Assembly: GCF_024723825.1 (NCBI RefSeq)
Contig: NZ_JANQBQ010000001.1
Location: 2,542,001 to 2,606,000, forward strand
Direction: 5' to 3'
Length of the DNA: 64,000 nucleotides
From: Romboutsia lituseburensis
GTDB taxonomy: Bacteria > Bacillota > Clostridia > Peptostreptococcales > Peptostreptococcaceae
Made by a program: the position numbers and the translations under genes. The notes under the pieces were generated by a model. That model was not told where the DNA came from and made no database searches. It was given only the letters and a program-made list of their open reading frames with translations. Of this stretch, positions 45,229-56,668 are shown piece by piece; within the stretch, counting starts at the first letter, position 1; the number at the start of each line of letters is the position of its first letter.

Positions 45229-46845
45229 TTGAGTTTAGATGATATAACATTGGATGAATTGAGTGGTAAAACGCTAACTCAATTAAAAGATATAGCTAAA
45301 GAATTAGGAATAAAGTCTATAAGTAAGTACAAAAAAAATGAATTAATAGAAGTGATTACTGAAAATTTAAATAAAAAAAGTACGCCAAAACAAGAGATAA
45401 ATAAAAAAGAACAAGAAGAGAAAAAAGAAGATGTTAAAGAAGAAAAGATAAACAATTCATATAACAATAGAAACAGAGAACAAAGAAACTTTGATAATAG
45501 ACAAGAAAATAGAACTTATGTTAAGCCTTATGAAAAAAAAGAACTAAATAACAATAATGAACATAATTCTTATACTTCGGATAATAAATATTCACGTAAT
45601 AATGAAAATAGATACCAAAAAAACGAAAATAGAGCTAGTAGTATAGAAAATGGAAATACAAGAAACAATAACTATAAAAATAGTTATAGTCCTAAGGTAG
45701 TGGACGAGTCTAAAATAGTAGATGAATTTAATACTTCAAAAGATGATGAAGTTATGGGAGTTCTTGAAATATTACCAGATGGATTTGGATTTTTAAGAGG
45801 GTCAAATTACTTATCAACAGAAGATGATGTTTATGTATCCCCTTCCCAAATAAGAAGGTTTAATATGAAAACTGGTGATAAGGTTAAAGGTATAACTAGA
45901 CATCCAAAGACTGGAGAGAAGTTTAGAGCTCTTTTATATGTACAAAAAATAAATGATGAAAATCCAGAAACTGCAATTCAAAGAAGATCATTCGAATTGT
46001 TAACACCAATATATCCAGAGGAAAGATTAACACTTGAAAGAAGTCAAAATGACATAGCTACAAGGTTAATAGACTTAATATCTCCTATTGGTAAAGGTCA
46101 AAGAGGATTGATAGTAGCGCCTCCAAAGGCAGGTAAGACAAGTTTACTAAAGAATGTTGCAAATAGTATATCAAAAAATCATCCTGATGTTGAGTTGATA
46201 GTGCTTCTGATAGATGAAAGACCAGAGGAAGTTACAGATATGAGAGAATCAATTGATGGAGATGTAATATACTCTACATTTGATCAAGTATCAAGTCATC
46301 ATGTAAAAGTAGCAGAGATGGTTTTAAATAGAGCGCAAAGATTAGTTGAACATGGTAAGGATGTAGTCATACTATTAGATAGTATAACGAGACTTGCTAG
46401 AGCATATAATTTAACTATTTCACCAACAGGAAGAACTCTGTCTGGTGGTTTAGACCCAGGAGCTTTACATGGACCTAAGAAATTCTTTGGTGCAGCTAGA
46501 AATATAAGACAAGGTGGTTCTTTAACTATCTTAGCTACAGCTCTAGTTGAAACTGGATCAAGAATGGATGATGTAATTTTCGAAGAGTTTAAAGGTACTG
46601 GAAATATGGAACTTAACTTAGATAGAAAACTAGCAGAAAAAAGAATATTCCCTGCTGTTGATATATATAAATCAGGTACTAGAAGAGAAGACTTATTACT
46701 TACTGATCAAGAGAAAACTGCTCTTTGGAAATTAAGAAGAGAAATGAGTAATAATTCTGTTATGGAAGTGACTGATAAAGTTATCGAATTATTGAAGAGA
46801 ACAAAAAATAATGACGAGTTTATAAAATCCATAAAAGGACTTTAA
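45229..46845 (+). CDS. rho: Transcription termination factor Rho with Asn-rich insert
   Basis: 538 residues. The N-terminal domain [20 protein letters not shown] (about 6-25) is followed by a Lys/Glu stretch, then a disordered Asn/Arg/Tyr-rich insert (about 74-155), the cold-shock RNA-binding domain ([15 protein letters not shown]), and a RecA-type hexameric ATPase with [17 protein letters not shown] (Lys about 303) and [16 protein letters not shown]. Start at TTG 45229 after GAGGAGGA; the in-frame ATG at 45214 lies inside that Shine-Dalgarno. A good sigma-A promoter precedes it. Confidence 0.97.
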   Translation: MSLDDITLDELSGKTLTQLKDIAKELGIKSISKYKKNELIEVITENLNKKSTPKQEINKKEQEEKKEDVKEEKINNSYNNRNREQRNFDNRQENRTYVKPYEKKELNNNNEHNSYTSDNKYSRNNENRYQKNENRASSIENGNTRNNNYKNSYSPKVVDESKIVDEFNTSKDDEVMGVLEILPDGFGFLRGSNYLSTEDDVYVSPSQIRRFNMKTGDKVKGITRHPKTGEKFRALLYVQKINDENPETAIQRRSFELLTPIYPEERLTLERSQNDIATRLIDLISPIGKGQRGLIVAPPKAGKTSLLKNVANSISKNHPDVELIVLLIDERPEEVTDMRESIDGDVIYSTFDQVSSHHVKVAEMVLNRAQRLVEHGKDVVILLDSITRLARAYNLTISPTGRTLSGGLDPGALHGPKKFFGAARNIRQGGSLTILATALVETGSRMDDVIFEEFKGTGNMELNLDRKLAEKRIFPAVDIYKSGTRREDLLLTDQEKTALWKLRREMSNNSVMEVTDKVIELLKRTKNNDEFIKSIKGL

Positions 46846-46862
46846 ACTAATACAAAAACTGC

Positions 46863-46891
46863 TTGAACCCATAAAAAACTTATGTTATAAT
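46863..46891 (+). promoter_or_regulatory. Sigma-A promoter of rpmE
   Basis: TTGAAC (46863-46868), 17 bp, TATAAT (46886-46891), a near-consensus promoter about 72 bp before rpmE. Confidence 0.8.
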
Positions 46892-46962
46892 GGTGTAGTT
46901 GATAATGCAAAACGAAAAATTAATATATTTAATTTATAAAATCAAGAGAAGAGGTGACTAGA

Positions 46963-47163
46963 ATGCAAAAAGATATACAACCAAAATACGAAGCTGTAGA
47001 AGTACGTTGTGCTTGTGGGAACACATTCAAAGCTGGTTCTGTTAAGGACGAGATAAAAATAGAAATATGTTCTGAGTGCCATCCTTTCTATACTGGAAAG
47101 CAAAAGAATATAGAAGCTGGTGGAAGAATAGACAAGTTCAAGAAGAGATTCAAAATGGACTAA
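46963..47163 (+). CDS. rpmE: Ribosomal protein L31 (zinc-binding type)
   Basis: 66 residues of the large-subunit protein L31. It has the four-cysteine pattern RCACGNTF (with C two residues apart) and [16 protein letters not shown], so this is the zinc-containing form. ATG 46963 follows GAGGTGAC; a GTG at 46954 is in frame but inside the Shine-Dalgarno. Strong own promoter, terminator after. Confidence 0.96.
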   Translation: MQKDIQPKYEAVEVRCACGNTFKAGSVKDEIKIEICSECHPFYTGKQKNIEAGGRIDKFKKRFKMD

Positions 47164-47176
47164 TTTTTATAAATAT

Positions 47177-47205
47177 GGAGTTGGGGAGCCAACTCCTATT
47201 TTATT
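47177..47205 (+). terminator. Terminator after rpmE
   Basis: GGAGTTGG (47177-47184) pairs with CCAACTCC (47189-47196), then TATTTTATTT. Confidence 0.9.
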
Positions 47206-47329
47206 TGTTAAATACTGAATATTTAACATAGAAAGTTATGAAAGATATACTTTTCAAATAAATTAAATAGATGTGATATTAATTAAATTGACATAAATTA
47301 AGAAATTAAAGTAGTAGGGGGTACTAATT

Positions 47330-47914
47330 ATGTATAGACCAGTAAATCATGGATATATAGAAGTTGTAATCGGTCCTATGTATAGTGGTAAAAGTGAGGA
47401 ACTTATAAGAAGAATAAAAAGAGCTGAAATAGCTAAACAAAATATTGTTGTATTTAAACCTAAAATAGATGATAGATATAGCAAAGAAGATGTTGTTTCT
47501 CATAGTGGTGATAGTGTAGGAGCAATACCTATAAATAATGCTAATGAAATATATAATTATATAGATGAAAAAACACAAGTTGTAGGTATAGATGAAGTAC
47601 AATTCTTTGATGAGGAAATTATAAATATAGCTGTAAATTTAGCAGATAAAGGTATTAGAGTTATTGCTGCTGGATTAGATATGGATTTTAAAGGTGAACC
47701 TTTTGGACCGACGCCAAAATTATTAGCTGTTGCAGAATTCGTAGATAAAATACAAGCTATATGTTCTGTATGCGGTCAACCTGCTACGAGATCTCAAAGA
47801 TTAATAAATGGAGAGCCTGCAAGATATGATGATCCTATAATACAAGTAGGTGCTGTGGAAAGTTATGAAGCTAGATGCAGAAAATGCCATGTTGTTTATA
47901 GAGATAAAAAATAA
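47330..47914 (+). CDS. tdk: Thymidine kinase (type II)
   Basis: Phosphorylates thymidine to dTMP for salvage. 194 residues. P-loop [14 protein letters not shown] (about 13-26), Walker B with catalytic Glu in [11 protein letters not shown], and a zinc site formed by [15 protein letters not shown] and [10 protein letters not shown]. The lasso region includes the [14 protein letters not shown] segment. ATG after AGGGGG. Part of the rpmE-tdk-DUF1385-prmC-prfA order common to clostridia. Confidence 0.96.
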   Translation: MYRPVNHGYIEVVIGPMYSGKSEELIRRIKRAEIAKQNIVVFKPKIDDRYSKEDVVSHSGDSVGAIPINNANEIYNYIDEKTQVVGIDEVQFFDEEIINIAVNLADKGIRVIAAGLDMDFKGEPFGPTPKLLAVAEFVDKIQAICSVCGQPATRSQRLINGEPARYDDPIIQVGAVESYEARCRKCHVVYRDKK

Positions 47915-47931
47915 TTAGAATTTAATAATAG

Positions 47932-47964
47932 CCCTTTAAAGTTTTACTTTAAAGGGTATTTTTG
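47932..47964 (+). terminator. Terminator after tdk
   Basis: CCCTTTAAAGT (47932-47942) pairs with ACTTTAAAGGG (47946-47956), then TATTTTT. Confidence 0.9.
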
Positions 47965-48013
47965 TATATAATAAAATATGAAGAATAAAAGTCTAATAAT
48001 AAGAGGTGAATTA

Positions 48014-48913
48014 ATGAAAAAACAAGCTGTCGGGGGTCAGGCTGTAATAGAAGGTGTTATGATGCAGTCTAAAAATAAAAGAGCTGTTGCAGTTAGGAAA
48101 AGTAATGGTGAAATAGTAGTTAGAAAAAATAAAATAAAAAGTTGGATAAATGAGAAGAATATAGATAAAATTCCTTTTATAAGAGGATCTTTTGTTTTAA
48201 TAGAAACAATGATAGAAGGAATAAAAAGTTTGAATTTTTCATCTGAATTTTTCTTAGATGAAACAGAAGAAGATGCTTTTGATAGATTTATAAGTAAAAT
48301 ATTTAAGGATAAAGCAAATGATATAATGATAGCTATATCTATGATATTCGCATTTTTATTATCAGTAGGTTTATTTATATTACTTCCTACGGCAGTAGGA
48401 GGGGTATTTTCAAAGTTAATAGCGAATGACTTCTTATTAAACATTGTAGAAGGAATAGTAAGAATAGCTATATTATTTGCATACATAGTTTTAATATCTA
48501 AAAGTAAAGATATTGAAAGAGTATTTCAATATCATGGTGCAGAGCATAAGAGTATACATTGCTATGAAAGTGGAGAAGAACTTACTGTAGAAAACACTAG
48601 AAAATTTACAAGATTTCATCCAAGATGTGGGACTAACTTTTTATTTATAGTAATGTTTACATCAATAATACTTTTTTCTTTCTTTGGATGGCCTAATCCA
48701 ATATTAAGAGTGGTTATGAGAATAATATGTATACCAGTAGTTGCAGGAATTTCTTACGAAATAATAAGATTTCTTGGGAAATATAATAATAAGCTTACTA
48801 AAATTGTCGCATATCCTGGTATGATGTTACAAAAATTTACTACAAAAGAGCCGGATGATAAACAAATAGAAGTAGCAATAGCTGCCCTTAAAGCTGTAAT
48901 AGATGAAAAATAA
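48014..48913 (+). CDS. DUF1385 (YqhQ-like) membrane protein
   Basis: 299 residues. The N-terminus has the family signature GGQAVIEGVMMQSKNK (about 7-22). Membrane helices are at about 105-130 and 140-165, with further ones towards the end, and a conserved YHGAEHKSIHCYESGEEL with RFHPRCGTNF, which looks like a metal or catalytic site. Function is not established for the family. ATG 48014 follows AGAGGTG; an ATG at 47978 is in frame but without one. Overlaps the upstream part of prmC context (11 bp apart). Confidence 0.93.
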   Translation: MKKQAVGGQAVIEGVMMQSKNKRAVAVRKSNGEIVVRKNKIKSWINEKNIDKIPFIRGSFVLIETMIEGIKSLNFSSEFFLDETEEDAFDRFISKIFKDKANDIMIAISMIFAFLLSVGLFILLPTAVGGVFSKLIANDFLLNIVEGIVRIAILFAYIVLISKSKDIERVFQYHGAEHKSIHCYESGEELTVENTRKFTRFHPRCGTNFLFIVMFTSIILFSFFGWPNPILRVVMRIICIPVVAGISYEIIRFLGKYNNKLTKIVAYPGMMLQKFTTKEPDDKQIEVAIAALKAVIDEK

Positions 48914-48923
48914 AGGAGAAAAT

Positions 48924-49775
48924 ATGACAATCAGAGATATAATTATCAAATATTCAGAGCAACTTATAGAAATAAGTGATACTCCAAGACTAGACGTTGA
49001 GATTTTACTTCAAAAAGCTCTTGGAAATGTAGATAGAATTTACATACATATAAATTTAAGTAAAGAATTAACTAAAGACCAATATGATTTATTTTTAGAA
49101 ATGATAAATTATAGAATAAATGGTAGACCAGTAGCTTATATAGTAGAGAACAGAGAGTTTATGGGATTGGACTTTTTTGTAAAGGAAGGCGTACTTATAC
49201 CTAGACCAGATACAGAACCATTAGTAGAAGAAGTTATTGATCTTTGTAATGGTAAAGATAATATTGAAATATTAGATATAGGAACTGGGTCAGGTGCAAT
49301 AACGGTAAGTTTAGCTAAGTATATAAAAAATTCAAAAGTTACATCGTTTGATATATCAGATATTCCGTTAGAAGTTGGAAAGAAAAATGCCATAAATAAT
49401 GGAGTAGAAGATAATACAATATTTATGAAGTCAGATCTATTTAGTGCAATTAAAGATAAAGATATAAAATTTGATGTAATAGTTTCAAATCCTCCTTATA
49501 TACCTAAAAAAGATATAGAAACACTACACACACAAGTAAAAGATTATGAGCCATATAATGCATTAGAAGGTGGAGAGGATGGACTAGATTTCTATAGAGA
49601 TATAACTGAACAATCAAAACTATATTTAAAATCTAACGGTATATTAGCTTATGAAGTTGGTCATGATCAAGCTGAAGATGTATCTAAGATAATGAGTAAT
49701 AATGGATATACTAAAATATATACAAAGAAGGATATACAAGGAATTGATAGAGTTGTTATAGGATTCAAACTATGA
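48924..49775 (+). CDS. prmC: Release factor glutamine methyltransferase
   Basis: Methylates the Gln of the GGQ motif in release factors. 283 residues. The N-terminal helical domain is followed by LIPRPDTEPLVEEVID, the SAM motif ILDIGTGSGAITVSLAKY (about 120) and the catalytic VSNPPYIPKKDIETL. ATG 48924 follows AAGGAGA; an earlier ATG at 48903 is within the previous gene. The partner prfA starts 43 bp after its end, so both are likely co-transcribed. Confidence 0.96.
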   Translation: MTIRDIIIKYSEQLIEISDTPRLDVEILLQKALGNVDRIYIHINLSKELTKDQYDLFLEMINYRINGRPVAYIVENREFMGLDFFVKEGVLIPRPDTEPLVEEVIDLCNGKDNIEILDIGTGSGAITVSLAKYIKNSKVTSFDISDIPLEVGKKNAINNGVEDNTIFMKSDLFSAIKDKDIKFDVIVSNPPYIPKKDIETLHTQVKDYEPYNALEGGEDGLDFYRDITEQSKLYLKSNGILAYEVGHDQAEDVSKIMSNNGYTKIYTKKDIQGIDRVVIGFKL

Positions 49776-49818
49776 TATAATGAAAAATTGATATGCTACA
49801 ATAAACGAGGTGAAAAGT

Positions 49819-50883
49819 ATGCTAAAAAAATTAGAAGTATTAGAGGATAAATATAGAGATTTAACTGAAAAGATAAGTGATCCAGAAATAATAAATGATC
49901 AAAAGACTTGGCAAAAGTACATGAAAGAACATGCTGATTTAGAGCCAATCGTAATGAAGTACAGAGAGTACACAAATGTATTAAATAGTATAAAAGATTC
50001 AAAAGAAATTTTACAAGAAGAATCTGATGAAGAATTAAGAGAATTAGCTAAGATGGAATTATCGGAAATGGAAGATATGGTAGAACCGTTAGAGGCAGAA
50101 TTAAAAATATTATTATTACCTAAGGACCCTAATGATGAAAAGAACGTTATAGTTGAAATTAGAGGTGGAGCTGGTGGTGATGAAGCAGCTTTATTCGCAG
50201 GTGATTTATTCAGAATGTATTCTAGATACGCTGAAAGAAGAAGATGGAAAATGGAATTACTAAGTGCTAGTGATACTGGTGTTGGTGGATATAAAGAAGT
50301 ATCTTTCTTAATAAAAGGTAAAGGTGCTTACTCTAGATTAAAATATGAATCAGGAGTTCATAGAGTTCAAAGAATACCTTCAACTGAATCAGGAGGAAGA
50401 ATACATACATCTACAGCAACAGTTGCAGTATTACCTGAAATAGATGTTGTAGAAGTAAACATAAATCCAAATGATTTAAGAATAGATGTATTCCGTTCTT
50501 CAGGAAACGGTGGACAAAGTGTTAATACTACTGACTCTGCGGTAAGGGTAACTCACATACCAACAGGAGAAGTAGTGTCTTGCCAAGATGGTAAATCACA
50601 ATTAAAAAATAAAGAACAGGCACTTAAAATATTAGTAGCTAGACTTAATGATAAGGCTATAGCTGAGCAAAATAAAGATATAGCAGCAGAGAGGAAAAGT
50701 CAGGTTGGTACAGGAGATAGATCTGAGAGAATAAGAACTTATAACTTCCCACAAGGTAGAGTAAGTGATCATAGAATAAACTTAACACTTTATAAGTTAG
50801 ATTCATTCTTAGATGGAGATATAGATGAAATGCTAGATGCGTTAATCACTGTTGATCAAACTGAGAAAATGTCAGCAATATAA
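49819..50883 (+). CDS. prfA: Peptide chain release factor 1
   Basis: 354 residues. Recognises UAA and UAG stop codons and releases the peptide. The GGQ loop is [20 protein letters not shown] (about 224-243), the substrate of PrmC. The N-terminal domain and the [20 protein letters not shown] stretch are typical of RF1. ATG 49819 follows GAGGTG; the GTG at 49810 is part of that Shine-Dalgarno. Ends with a terminator. Confidence 0.98.
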   Translation: MLKKLEVLEDKYRDLTEKISDPEIINDQKTWQKYMKEHADLEPIVMKYREYTNVLNSIKDSKEILQEESDEELRELAKMELSEMEDMVEPLEAELKILLLPKDPNDEKNVIVEIRGGAGGDEAALFAGDLFRMYSRYAERRRWKMELLSASDTGVGGYKEVSFLIKGKGAYSRLKYESGVHRVQRIPSTESGGRIHTSTATVAVLPEIDVVEVNINPNDLRIDVFRSSGNGGQSVNTTDSAVRVTHIPTGEVVSCQDGKSQLKNKEQALKILVARLNDKAIAEQNKDIAAERKSQVGTGDRSERIRTYNFPQGRVSDHRINLTLYKLDSFLDGDIDEMLDALITVDQTEKMSAI

Positions 50884-50907
50884 ATCCCTATTAATATAGG
50901 GATTTTT
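50882..50907 (+). terminator. Terminator after prfA
   Basis: AAATCCCTAT (50882-50891) pairs with ATAGGGATTT (50896-50905), then T. Confidence 0.92.
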
Positions 50908-50963
50908 CCATATGATTTTTTACGTACAAGGAAAAATATGATTAAATCATGACTGTCGATAAG

Positions 50964-50982
50964 TATATCAAGTTTTGATATA
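50964..50982. promoter_or_regulatory. Palindrome upstream of the ZIP transporter gene, possible operator
   Basis: TATATCAA (50964-50971), GTT, TTGATATA (50975-50982): a perfect 8-bp inverted repeat with no T run, so not a terminator. It lies 116 bp before the transporter gene and could bind a dimeric regulator. No regulator is known from sequence. Confidence 0.4.
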
Positions 50983-51097
50983 TCAACAAAATTACAGTAA
51001 GTAAAAAATTATATAAATTCATAATTACTTCAGAGGGCATTTTACGGACGACCTATGTATATAATTGTTATATATGTAGTTGTAAGGAGGGGGAGTT

Positions 51098-51778
51098 ATG
51101 ATAATAAAAATAACACTAATAGGATTATTGGCAGGTGTTATAGGAACAGGAGCTGGAGGTATTATATCAGCTTTATTTAAAAAAAATGTAGATAGATATT
51201 TAGACTTTTTTATGGGGCTTTCAGGAGGCATAATGCTTGCTGTGGTAGTATTTGACTTAATGAAAGAATCTATGGACATGATGGGAGTATCGTACACTGT
51301 AATATTTACATTTGTAGGAGTACTTTTAACTATGTACATAAAAACTAAAATGGATGTATCAAAAGAAATGAAATCGGGATATCTTATATTTATAAGTATT
51401 TTACTTCATAATTTGCCAGAAGGGCTTGCTATAGGGTCTTCATTTATGTCTACAGAGGCTTTAGGGTTAACGTTAGCTATAGTTATAGGAATACATAATA
51501 TTCCAGAAGGATTAGCTATGGCACTAAGCTTAGTAGGTTCTAAAATGAAAATATCTAAAGTTATTTTGTTTACAGTGATTGCAGGTATACCTATGGGAAT
51601 AGGAAGTTTTTTAGGAGCATATTTTGGTGCGGCGTTTAATTCTTTAATAGGAATATTTCTAGCAACAGCGGCAGGTACGATGATGTATGTTGTTTTAGAA
51701 GAAATATTCCCTAAATCAAGAAGTTTATATTGTATTATTGGTTTTTTAGTAGGAACAGTTATTGTAAATTGTATCTAA
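51098..51778 (+). CDS. ZIP-family divalent metal transporter
   Basis: 226 residues, about eight membrane helices. The paired metal-site motifs of ZIP proteins are in TM4 and TM5: LHNLPEGLAIGSSF and GIHNIPEGLAMALSLVG. This type (GufA/ZupT-like) imports zinc or other divalent cations. The cytoplasmic loop is short and has no His cluster. ATG after AAGGAGGGGG. The reading frame ends 27 bp before the next gene start. Confidence 0.92.
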   Translation: MIIKITLIGLLAGVIGTGAGGIISALFKKNVDRYLDFFMGLSGGIMLAVVVFDLMKESMDMMGVSYTVIFTFVGVLLTMYIKTKMDVSKEMKSGYLIFISILLHNLPEGLAIGSSFMSTEALGLTLAIVIGIHNIPEGLAMALSLVGSKMKISKVILFTVIAGIPMGIGSFLGAYFGAAFNSLIGIFLATAAGTMMYVVLEEIFPKSRSLYCIIGFLVGTVIVNCI

Positions 51779-51805
51779 ACTAAAATGAAAGTAGGTATAC
51801 ATAAG

Positions 51806-52846
51806 ATGAAAACTATGATAAGTAGTATTGATAAAGATAATATAGATTTAGAAGAACTTAAAAAACATGCTAAATTGTTAAGTGAAGGAAAAACTGTTAT
51901 ATTTCCAACTGAAACAGTGTATGGATTAGGTGCAAATGCATTAGATGAAGATGCAGTAAAAAAAATATATGAAGCTAAAGGAAGACCTAGTGATAATCCA
52001 TTAATAGTACATATACATGAAAAAGAACAAGTACACGAATTAGCTAAAGATGTTAATGATAATGCTAAAATAGTAATGGATAGATTTTGGCCAGGACCAA
52101 TAACTATCATATTAAATAAAAAAGATATAGTACCTAAAACAACAAGCGGTGGACTTGATACAGTGGCTATAAGAATGCCTTCTCATAAAATAGCAAAAGA
52201 AATAATCAAACAATCAGGCGTTCCTATAGCAGCACCATCAGCTAATATATCAGGAAGACCTTCTCCTACAAAGGCTCAGCATGTAAAAGATGAAATGGAA
52301 GGCAGAGTAAGTGGAATAGTTTTAGGTGGAGATAGCAATTTTGGATTAGAGTCTACTGTATTAGATTTAACATCAGAGACACCTATGATATTAAGACCGG
52401 GGAGCATTACTAAGGAAGATTTAGAATCTGTACTTGGAAAGGTTGAATTAGATCCATCTTTAGCAAAAAAAGAAGATAACAAAAAGGCAAAAGCGCCTGG
52501 CATGAAATATACACATTATTCTCCAGATGCAGATGTATTTATAGTATCTGGAAGTGAAGAGGATGTATTCAATAAAGTAAATGAACTAATATTAATTAAC
52601 AATGAAAATGGGTTAAAGACAGGTGTTATGTGTTTAGAAAAAAATAAATATAAATATAATGGTGAAGTTATATCTTTAGGAAGTACATTAGATGAAGTAG
52701 CAAGTAACTTATTTAACGTGTTAAGAGAAATGGACAAGTTAAATGTTGATATAATATACTCAGAAGAATTTGAAATTGCTGGTATAGGTCAAGCTATTAT
52801 GAATAGACTACTAAAATCAGCAGGATATAAAATTATAAAAGCTTAA
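51806..52846 (+). CDS. Threonylcarbamoyl-AMP synthase (Sua5 type)
   Basis: First step of t6A modification at position 37 of tRNAs reading ANN codons: makes TC-AMP from Thr, bicarbonate and ATP. 346 residues. The YrdC domain has GKTVIFPTETVYGLGANALD, then KIYEAKGRPSDNPLIVHI and the SAPSANISGRPSPT stretch. After about 215 comes the extra Sua5 domain, linked by PGMKYTHYSPDADVFIVSG. I start at ATG 51806 (weak GTAGGT ahead); ATG 51785 is the longer alternative. Confidence 0.93.
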   Translation: MKTMISSIDKDNIDLEELKKHAKLLSEGKTVIFPTETVYGLGANALDEDAVKKIYEAKGRPSDNPLIVHIHEKEQVHELAKDVNDNAKIVMDRFWPGPITIILNKKDIVPKTTSGGLDTVAIRMPSHKIAKEIIKQSGVPIAAPSANISGRPSPTKAQHVKDEMEGRVSGIVLGGDSNFGLESTVLDLTSETPMILRPGSITKEDLESVLGKVELDPSLAKKEDNKKAKAPGMKYTHYSPDADVFIVSGSEEDVFNKVNELILINNENGLKTGVMCLEKNKYKYNGEVISLGSTLDEVASNLFNVLREMDKLNVDIIYSEEFEIAGIGQAIMNRLLKSAGYKIIKA

Positions 52847-52903
52847 TATCCACTAGTAAATCTAGGGAAAAATATATTATAATAGAATATGGAGGCTACA
52901 CAT

Positions 52904-53999
<1,096 letters not shown>

Positions 54000-54013
54000 C
54001 TAATTTAATATAT

Positions 54014-54045
54014 AAGGGGTCTGTACTTTGTGCAGATTCCTTTTT
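54014..54045 (+). terminator. Terminator after upp
   Basis: AAGGGGTCTG (54014-54023) pairs with CAGATTCCTT (54033-54042), with two G-T pairs, then T. Confidence 0.75.
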
Positions 54046-54448
54046 AAATTATTTGCAAAAATGTTAAAAAAATAACAGAATTTAGTATTGATTCATGTAA
54101 GTCTAAATTGTAAAATAGATGCATAAATAAGCGAACAAAGAAAAAAATAGATGTAAACTTATAATCTAGAAGGCTATTAAATTAACAGAATAGTAGCGAA
54201 AAAACGATAAATTTTGAAAACTTAATACAATTTAAGACAAATTTTTGAAGAAAAACGATTTAATTCAACTTGAAATTCAAATTTAATCAATAAAATTCAA
54301 ATTTATTAAAAAAATATTTGAAATTTCTTTAAAAAATTTATAAAAAGTGGTAATATATATTTTATTGAGAATTGATTAAAATACATAAGTAGTAGGAATA
54401 ACATTATAATAAAATAATATATATTATTTTATGCGAGGTATACTATTA
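54046..54448. promoter_or_regulatory. Long AT-rich leader region of the ATP synthase operon, with repeats
   Basis: No gene seen. It holds two direct copies of AAATTCAAATTTA (54273-54285 and 54293-54305), spaced 20 bp (two helical turns), an inverted TTCAACTTGAA at 54264-54274, and a related inverted TATTTGAAATTT at about 54315. A perfect 20-bp palindrome of A/T (54411-54430, half AAAATAATAT) lies just before the GCGAGG Shine-Dalgarno. A TATAAT is present near 54405 without a good -35. These could be operator or leader elements. Confidence 0.45.
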
Positions 54449-54676
54449 ATGAGTAAAAGAAAAATGTATATGGAAATAGCCAATATGCTATCATTAATTA
54501 GTCAAATAGGGCTAATGATATTAATATCTATATTAGGTTGTACCTTTATAGGAAAATTTTTAGACTCGAAGTTTAACACTGATCCAATCTTTATGCTTAT
54601 ATTTTTAGTATTAGGTATTGGTGGTGCGTTTATGGCCGTTTATAAAACTTTAGTAGTGTATACAAAAAGGAAGTGA
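54449..54676 (+). CDS. AtpZ/AtpI-type accessory protein of ATP synthase
   Basis: 75 residues, two membrane helices (LISQIGLMILISILGCTFIG and FMLIFLVLGIGGAFMAVYKT), matching the small AtpZ-like family found at the head of Firmicute atp operons. Its proposed roles are assembly or Mg2+/Ca2+ transport; the activity here is unproven. ATG 54449 follows GCGAGGT; the longer frame from 54431 starts inside that sequence. Confidence 0.85.
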   Translation: MSKRKMYMEIANMLSLISQIGLMILISILGCTFIGKFLDSKFNTDPIFMLIFLVLGIGGAFMAVYKTLVVYTKRK

Positions 54677-54680
54677 TACC

Positions 54681-55070
54681 ATGCATACAAAACTACGAGA
54701 AGAAGTAAACTACGTAACAAAAGGAGTTATAGTCTATGACTTGATAGTGATGGTATTATTATTGATAACATCAACTTTTAGTAAATCTATGCTTTTAGGT
54801 TTATTATTTGGGACTATGATAGCAATACTTAATTTTAGATTGCTGGCTATAACGATAAACAAATCGGTAACTATGCCTGCTTCTAAGGCTCAGATATATT
54901 CAACATCACAATATATGTTGAGAATGCTTATAACGGGAGTGGTTATATTTGTCTCTGTAAAAGCCCCTTATTTACATGTGATAGGGGTGGCAATAGGGTT
55001 ATTAAGTCCTAAGTTTGTGATATTAGCAAAAGCACTATTAATAGACAAACTAAAAAGAAAGGAGGCGTAA
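54681..55070 (+). CDS. atpI: ATP synthase protein I
   Basis: 129 residues with four membrane helices. AtpI proteins help assemble the c ring, especially in Na+-dependent enzymes. ATG shortly after GGAAGTGATACC. It precedes atpB by 2 bp, so it is tightly coupled to the operon. The low-complexity hydrophobic sequence gives no catalytic motif. Confidence 0.8.
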   Translation: MHTKLREEVNYVTKGVIVYDLIVMVLLLITSTFSKSMLLGLLFGTMIAILNFRLLAITINKSVTMPASKAQIYSTSQYMLRMLITGVVIFVSVKAPYLHVIGVAIGLLSPKFVILAKALLIDKLKRKEA

Positions 55071-55072
55071 GT

Positions 55073-55774
55073 ATGAGCCAAGCAAAATGGGTTATATTTT
55101 TTAACAACTTCAAGATAAGTGAAACAGTAGTAACTAGTTGGATAATAATAGCGGCTTTAGCCTTAGTATCTTTCTTACTAACTAGAAATTTAAAGAAAGT
55201 TCCTACTAGCAAAGTTCAAATAATGCTAGAATTTGTTGTAGGTATGATATCAAATTTAGTAACAGATACTATGGGAGAAAAAGCAGTTAAAAGAATGCCA
55301 AATATGATTCCATACATAGGAAGTTTATTTTTATTCTTTGCATGTTCTAACCTAATAGGATTATTAGGATTTAGATCTCCAACTACGGATTTAGATACGA
55401 CACTAGCATGGGCACTAATAACATTCTTTATGATTTACTATGCAGGTGTTAAATTTAATGGATTTGGATACTTCAAAGGTTTATTAGAACCAAACCCATT
55501 ATTACTACCACTTAACTTAATTGGAGAATTGGCTAAGCCAGTTTCACTAAGTTTCCGTCCATTCGGTAACATATTAGGTGGAGCGGTTATAATGAAATTA
55601 TTGTATGATTTCCTAGCTTATTTATCAACATTAATGCCAGGAATCTCAATACCTTTTGCTCAATTAATAATACCGGTGCCATTACATTTATACTTTGATA
55701 TATTCGCCGGATTATTACAATCGTTCATATTCATAATGTTAACGATGGTATTTGTAGGTAATGCTACAGAGTAA
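55073..55774 (+). CDS. atpB: ATP synthase subunit a
   Basis: 233 residues, membrane subunit forming the ion half-channels next to the c ring. The conserved Arg is in SLSFRPFGNILGGAVIMKLL, with NLIGELAKPVSLS just before. Several helices follow in the usual order. ATG after GGAGGCG. Confidence 0.95.
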   Translation: MSQAKWVIFFNNFKISETVVTSWIIIAALALVSFLLTRNLKKVPTSKVQIMLEFVVGMISNLVTDTMGEKAVKRMPNMIPYIGSLFLFFACSNLIGLLGFRSPTTDLDTTLAWALITFFMIYYAGVKFNGFGYFKGLLEPNPLLLPLNLIGELAKPVSLSFRPFGNILGGAVIMKLLYDFLAYLSTLMPGISIPFAQLIIPVPLHLYFDIFAGLLQSFIFIMLTMVFVGNATE

Positions 55775-55807
55775 AATTACAATTAAAAAAACTAAAAAAT
55801 ATTTTAA

Positions 55808-56083
<276 letters not shown>

Positions 56084-56167
56084 GAATAGTAGGAAAATGT
56101 TATAATTAGGAGATGGTTTTACCATCTCCTAATTATGGATTGTGATTGGTAGAAAGGAGGATAACAC

Positions 56168-56668
56168 ATGGAATTTAAGCCACTAATAGGTATATCATGG
56201 GAACTAGCTTTCCAACTTATAAATACTTTCTTAGTATTTTTACTATTAAAGAAACTTTTATTTAAACCTGTATTAGGTGTAATAGAATCTAGAGAAAAAG
56301 ATATCAGAGAAAATTTAGCAGAAGGCGAAAAGGCTAAGAGCGAAGGTTTATCTCTAAAGAAAGAATACGAAGAAAAAGTTAACTCTGCTAAGAATGAAGG
56401 GCAAGAAATAATAAAACAAGCTACTTTAAGAGCAGAGCAAAAAGAATCAGAAATAATATCTACTGCAAAACAAGAAGCTCAAAGCTTAAAAGAAAAAGCT
56501 AGCAAAGATGTAGAACAAGAAAGACAAAAGGTTATGAATGAAATCAAAAATGATATATCAGACATAGCGTTACTAGCTGCATCTAAGGTTATTGAGAAAG
56601 ATATAGATAAGTCTAAGCATGAAGAGTTAATAAATAACTTTATAAAAGAGGTAGGCGAGGCTAAATGA
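56168..56668 (+). CDS. atpF: ATP synthase subunit b
   Basis: 166 residues: one N-terminal membrane helix (about 12-28) and a long charged helix (about 40-155) forming the peripheral stalk as a dimer. ATG after AAAGGAGG. Its last four bases overlap the atpH start (ATGA), a translational coupling. Confidence 0.95.
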   Translation: MEFKPLIGISWELAFQLINTFLVFLLLKKLLFKPVLGVIESREKDIRENLAEGEKAKSEGLSLKKEYEEKVNSAKNEGQEIIKQATLRAEQKESEIISTAKQEAQSLKEKASKDVEQERQKVMNEIKNDISDIALLAASKVIEKDIDKSKHEELINNFIKEVGEAK

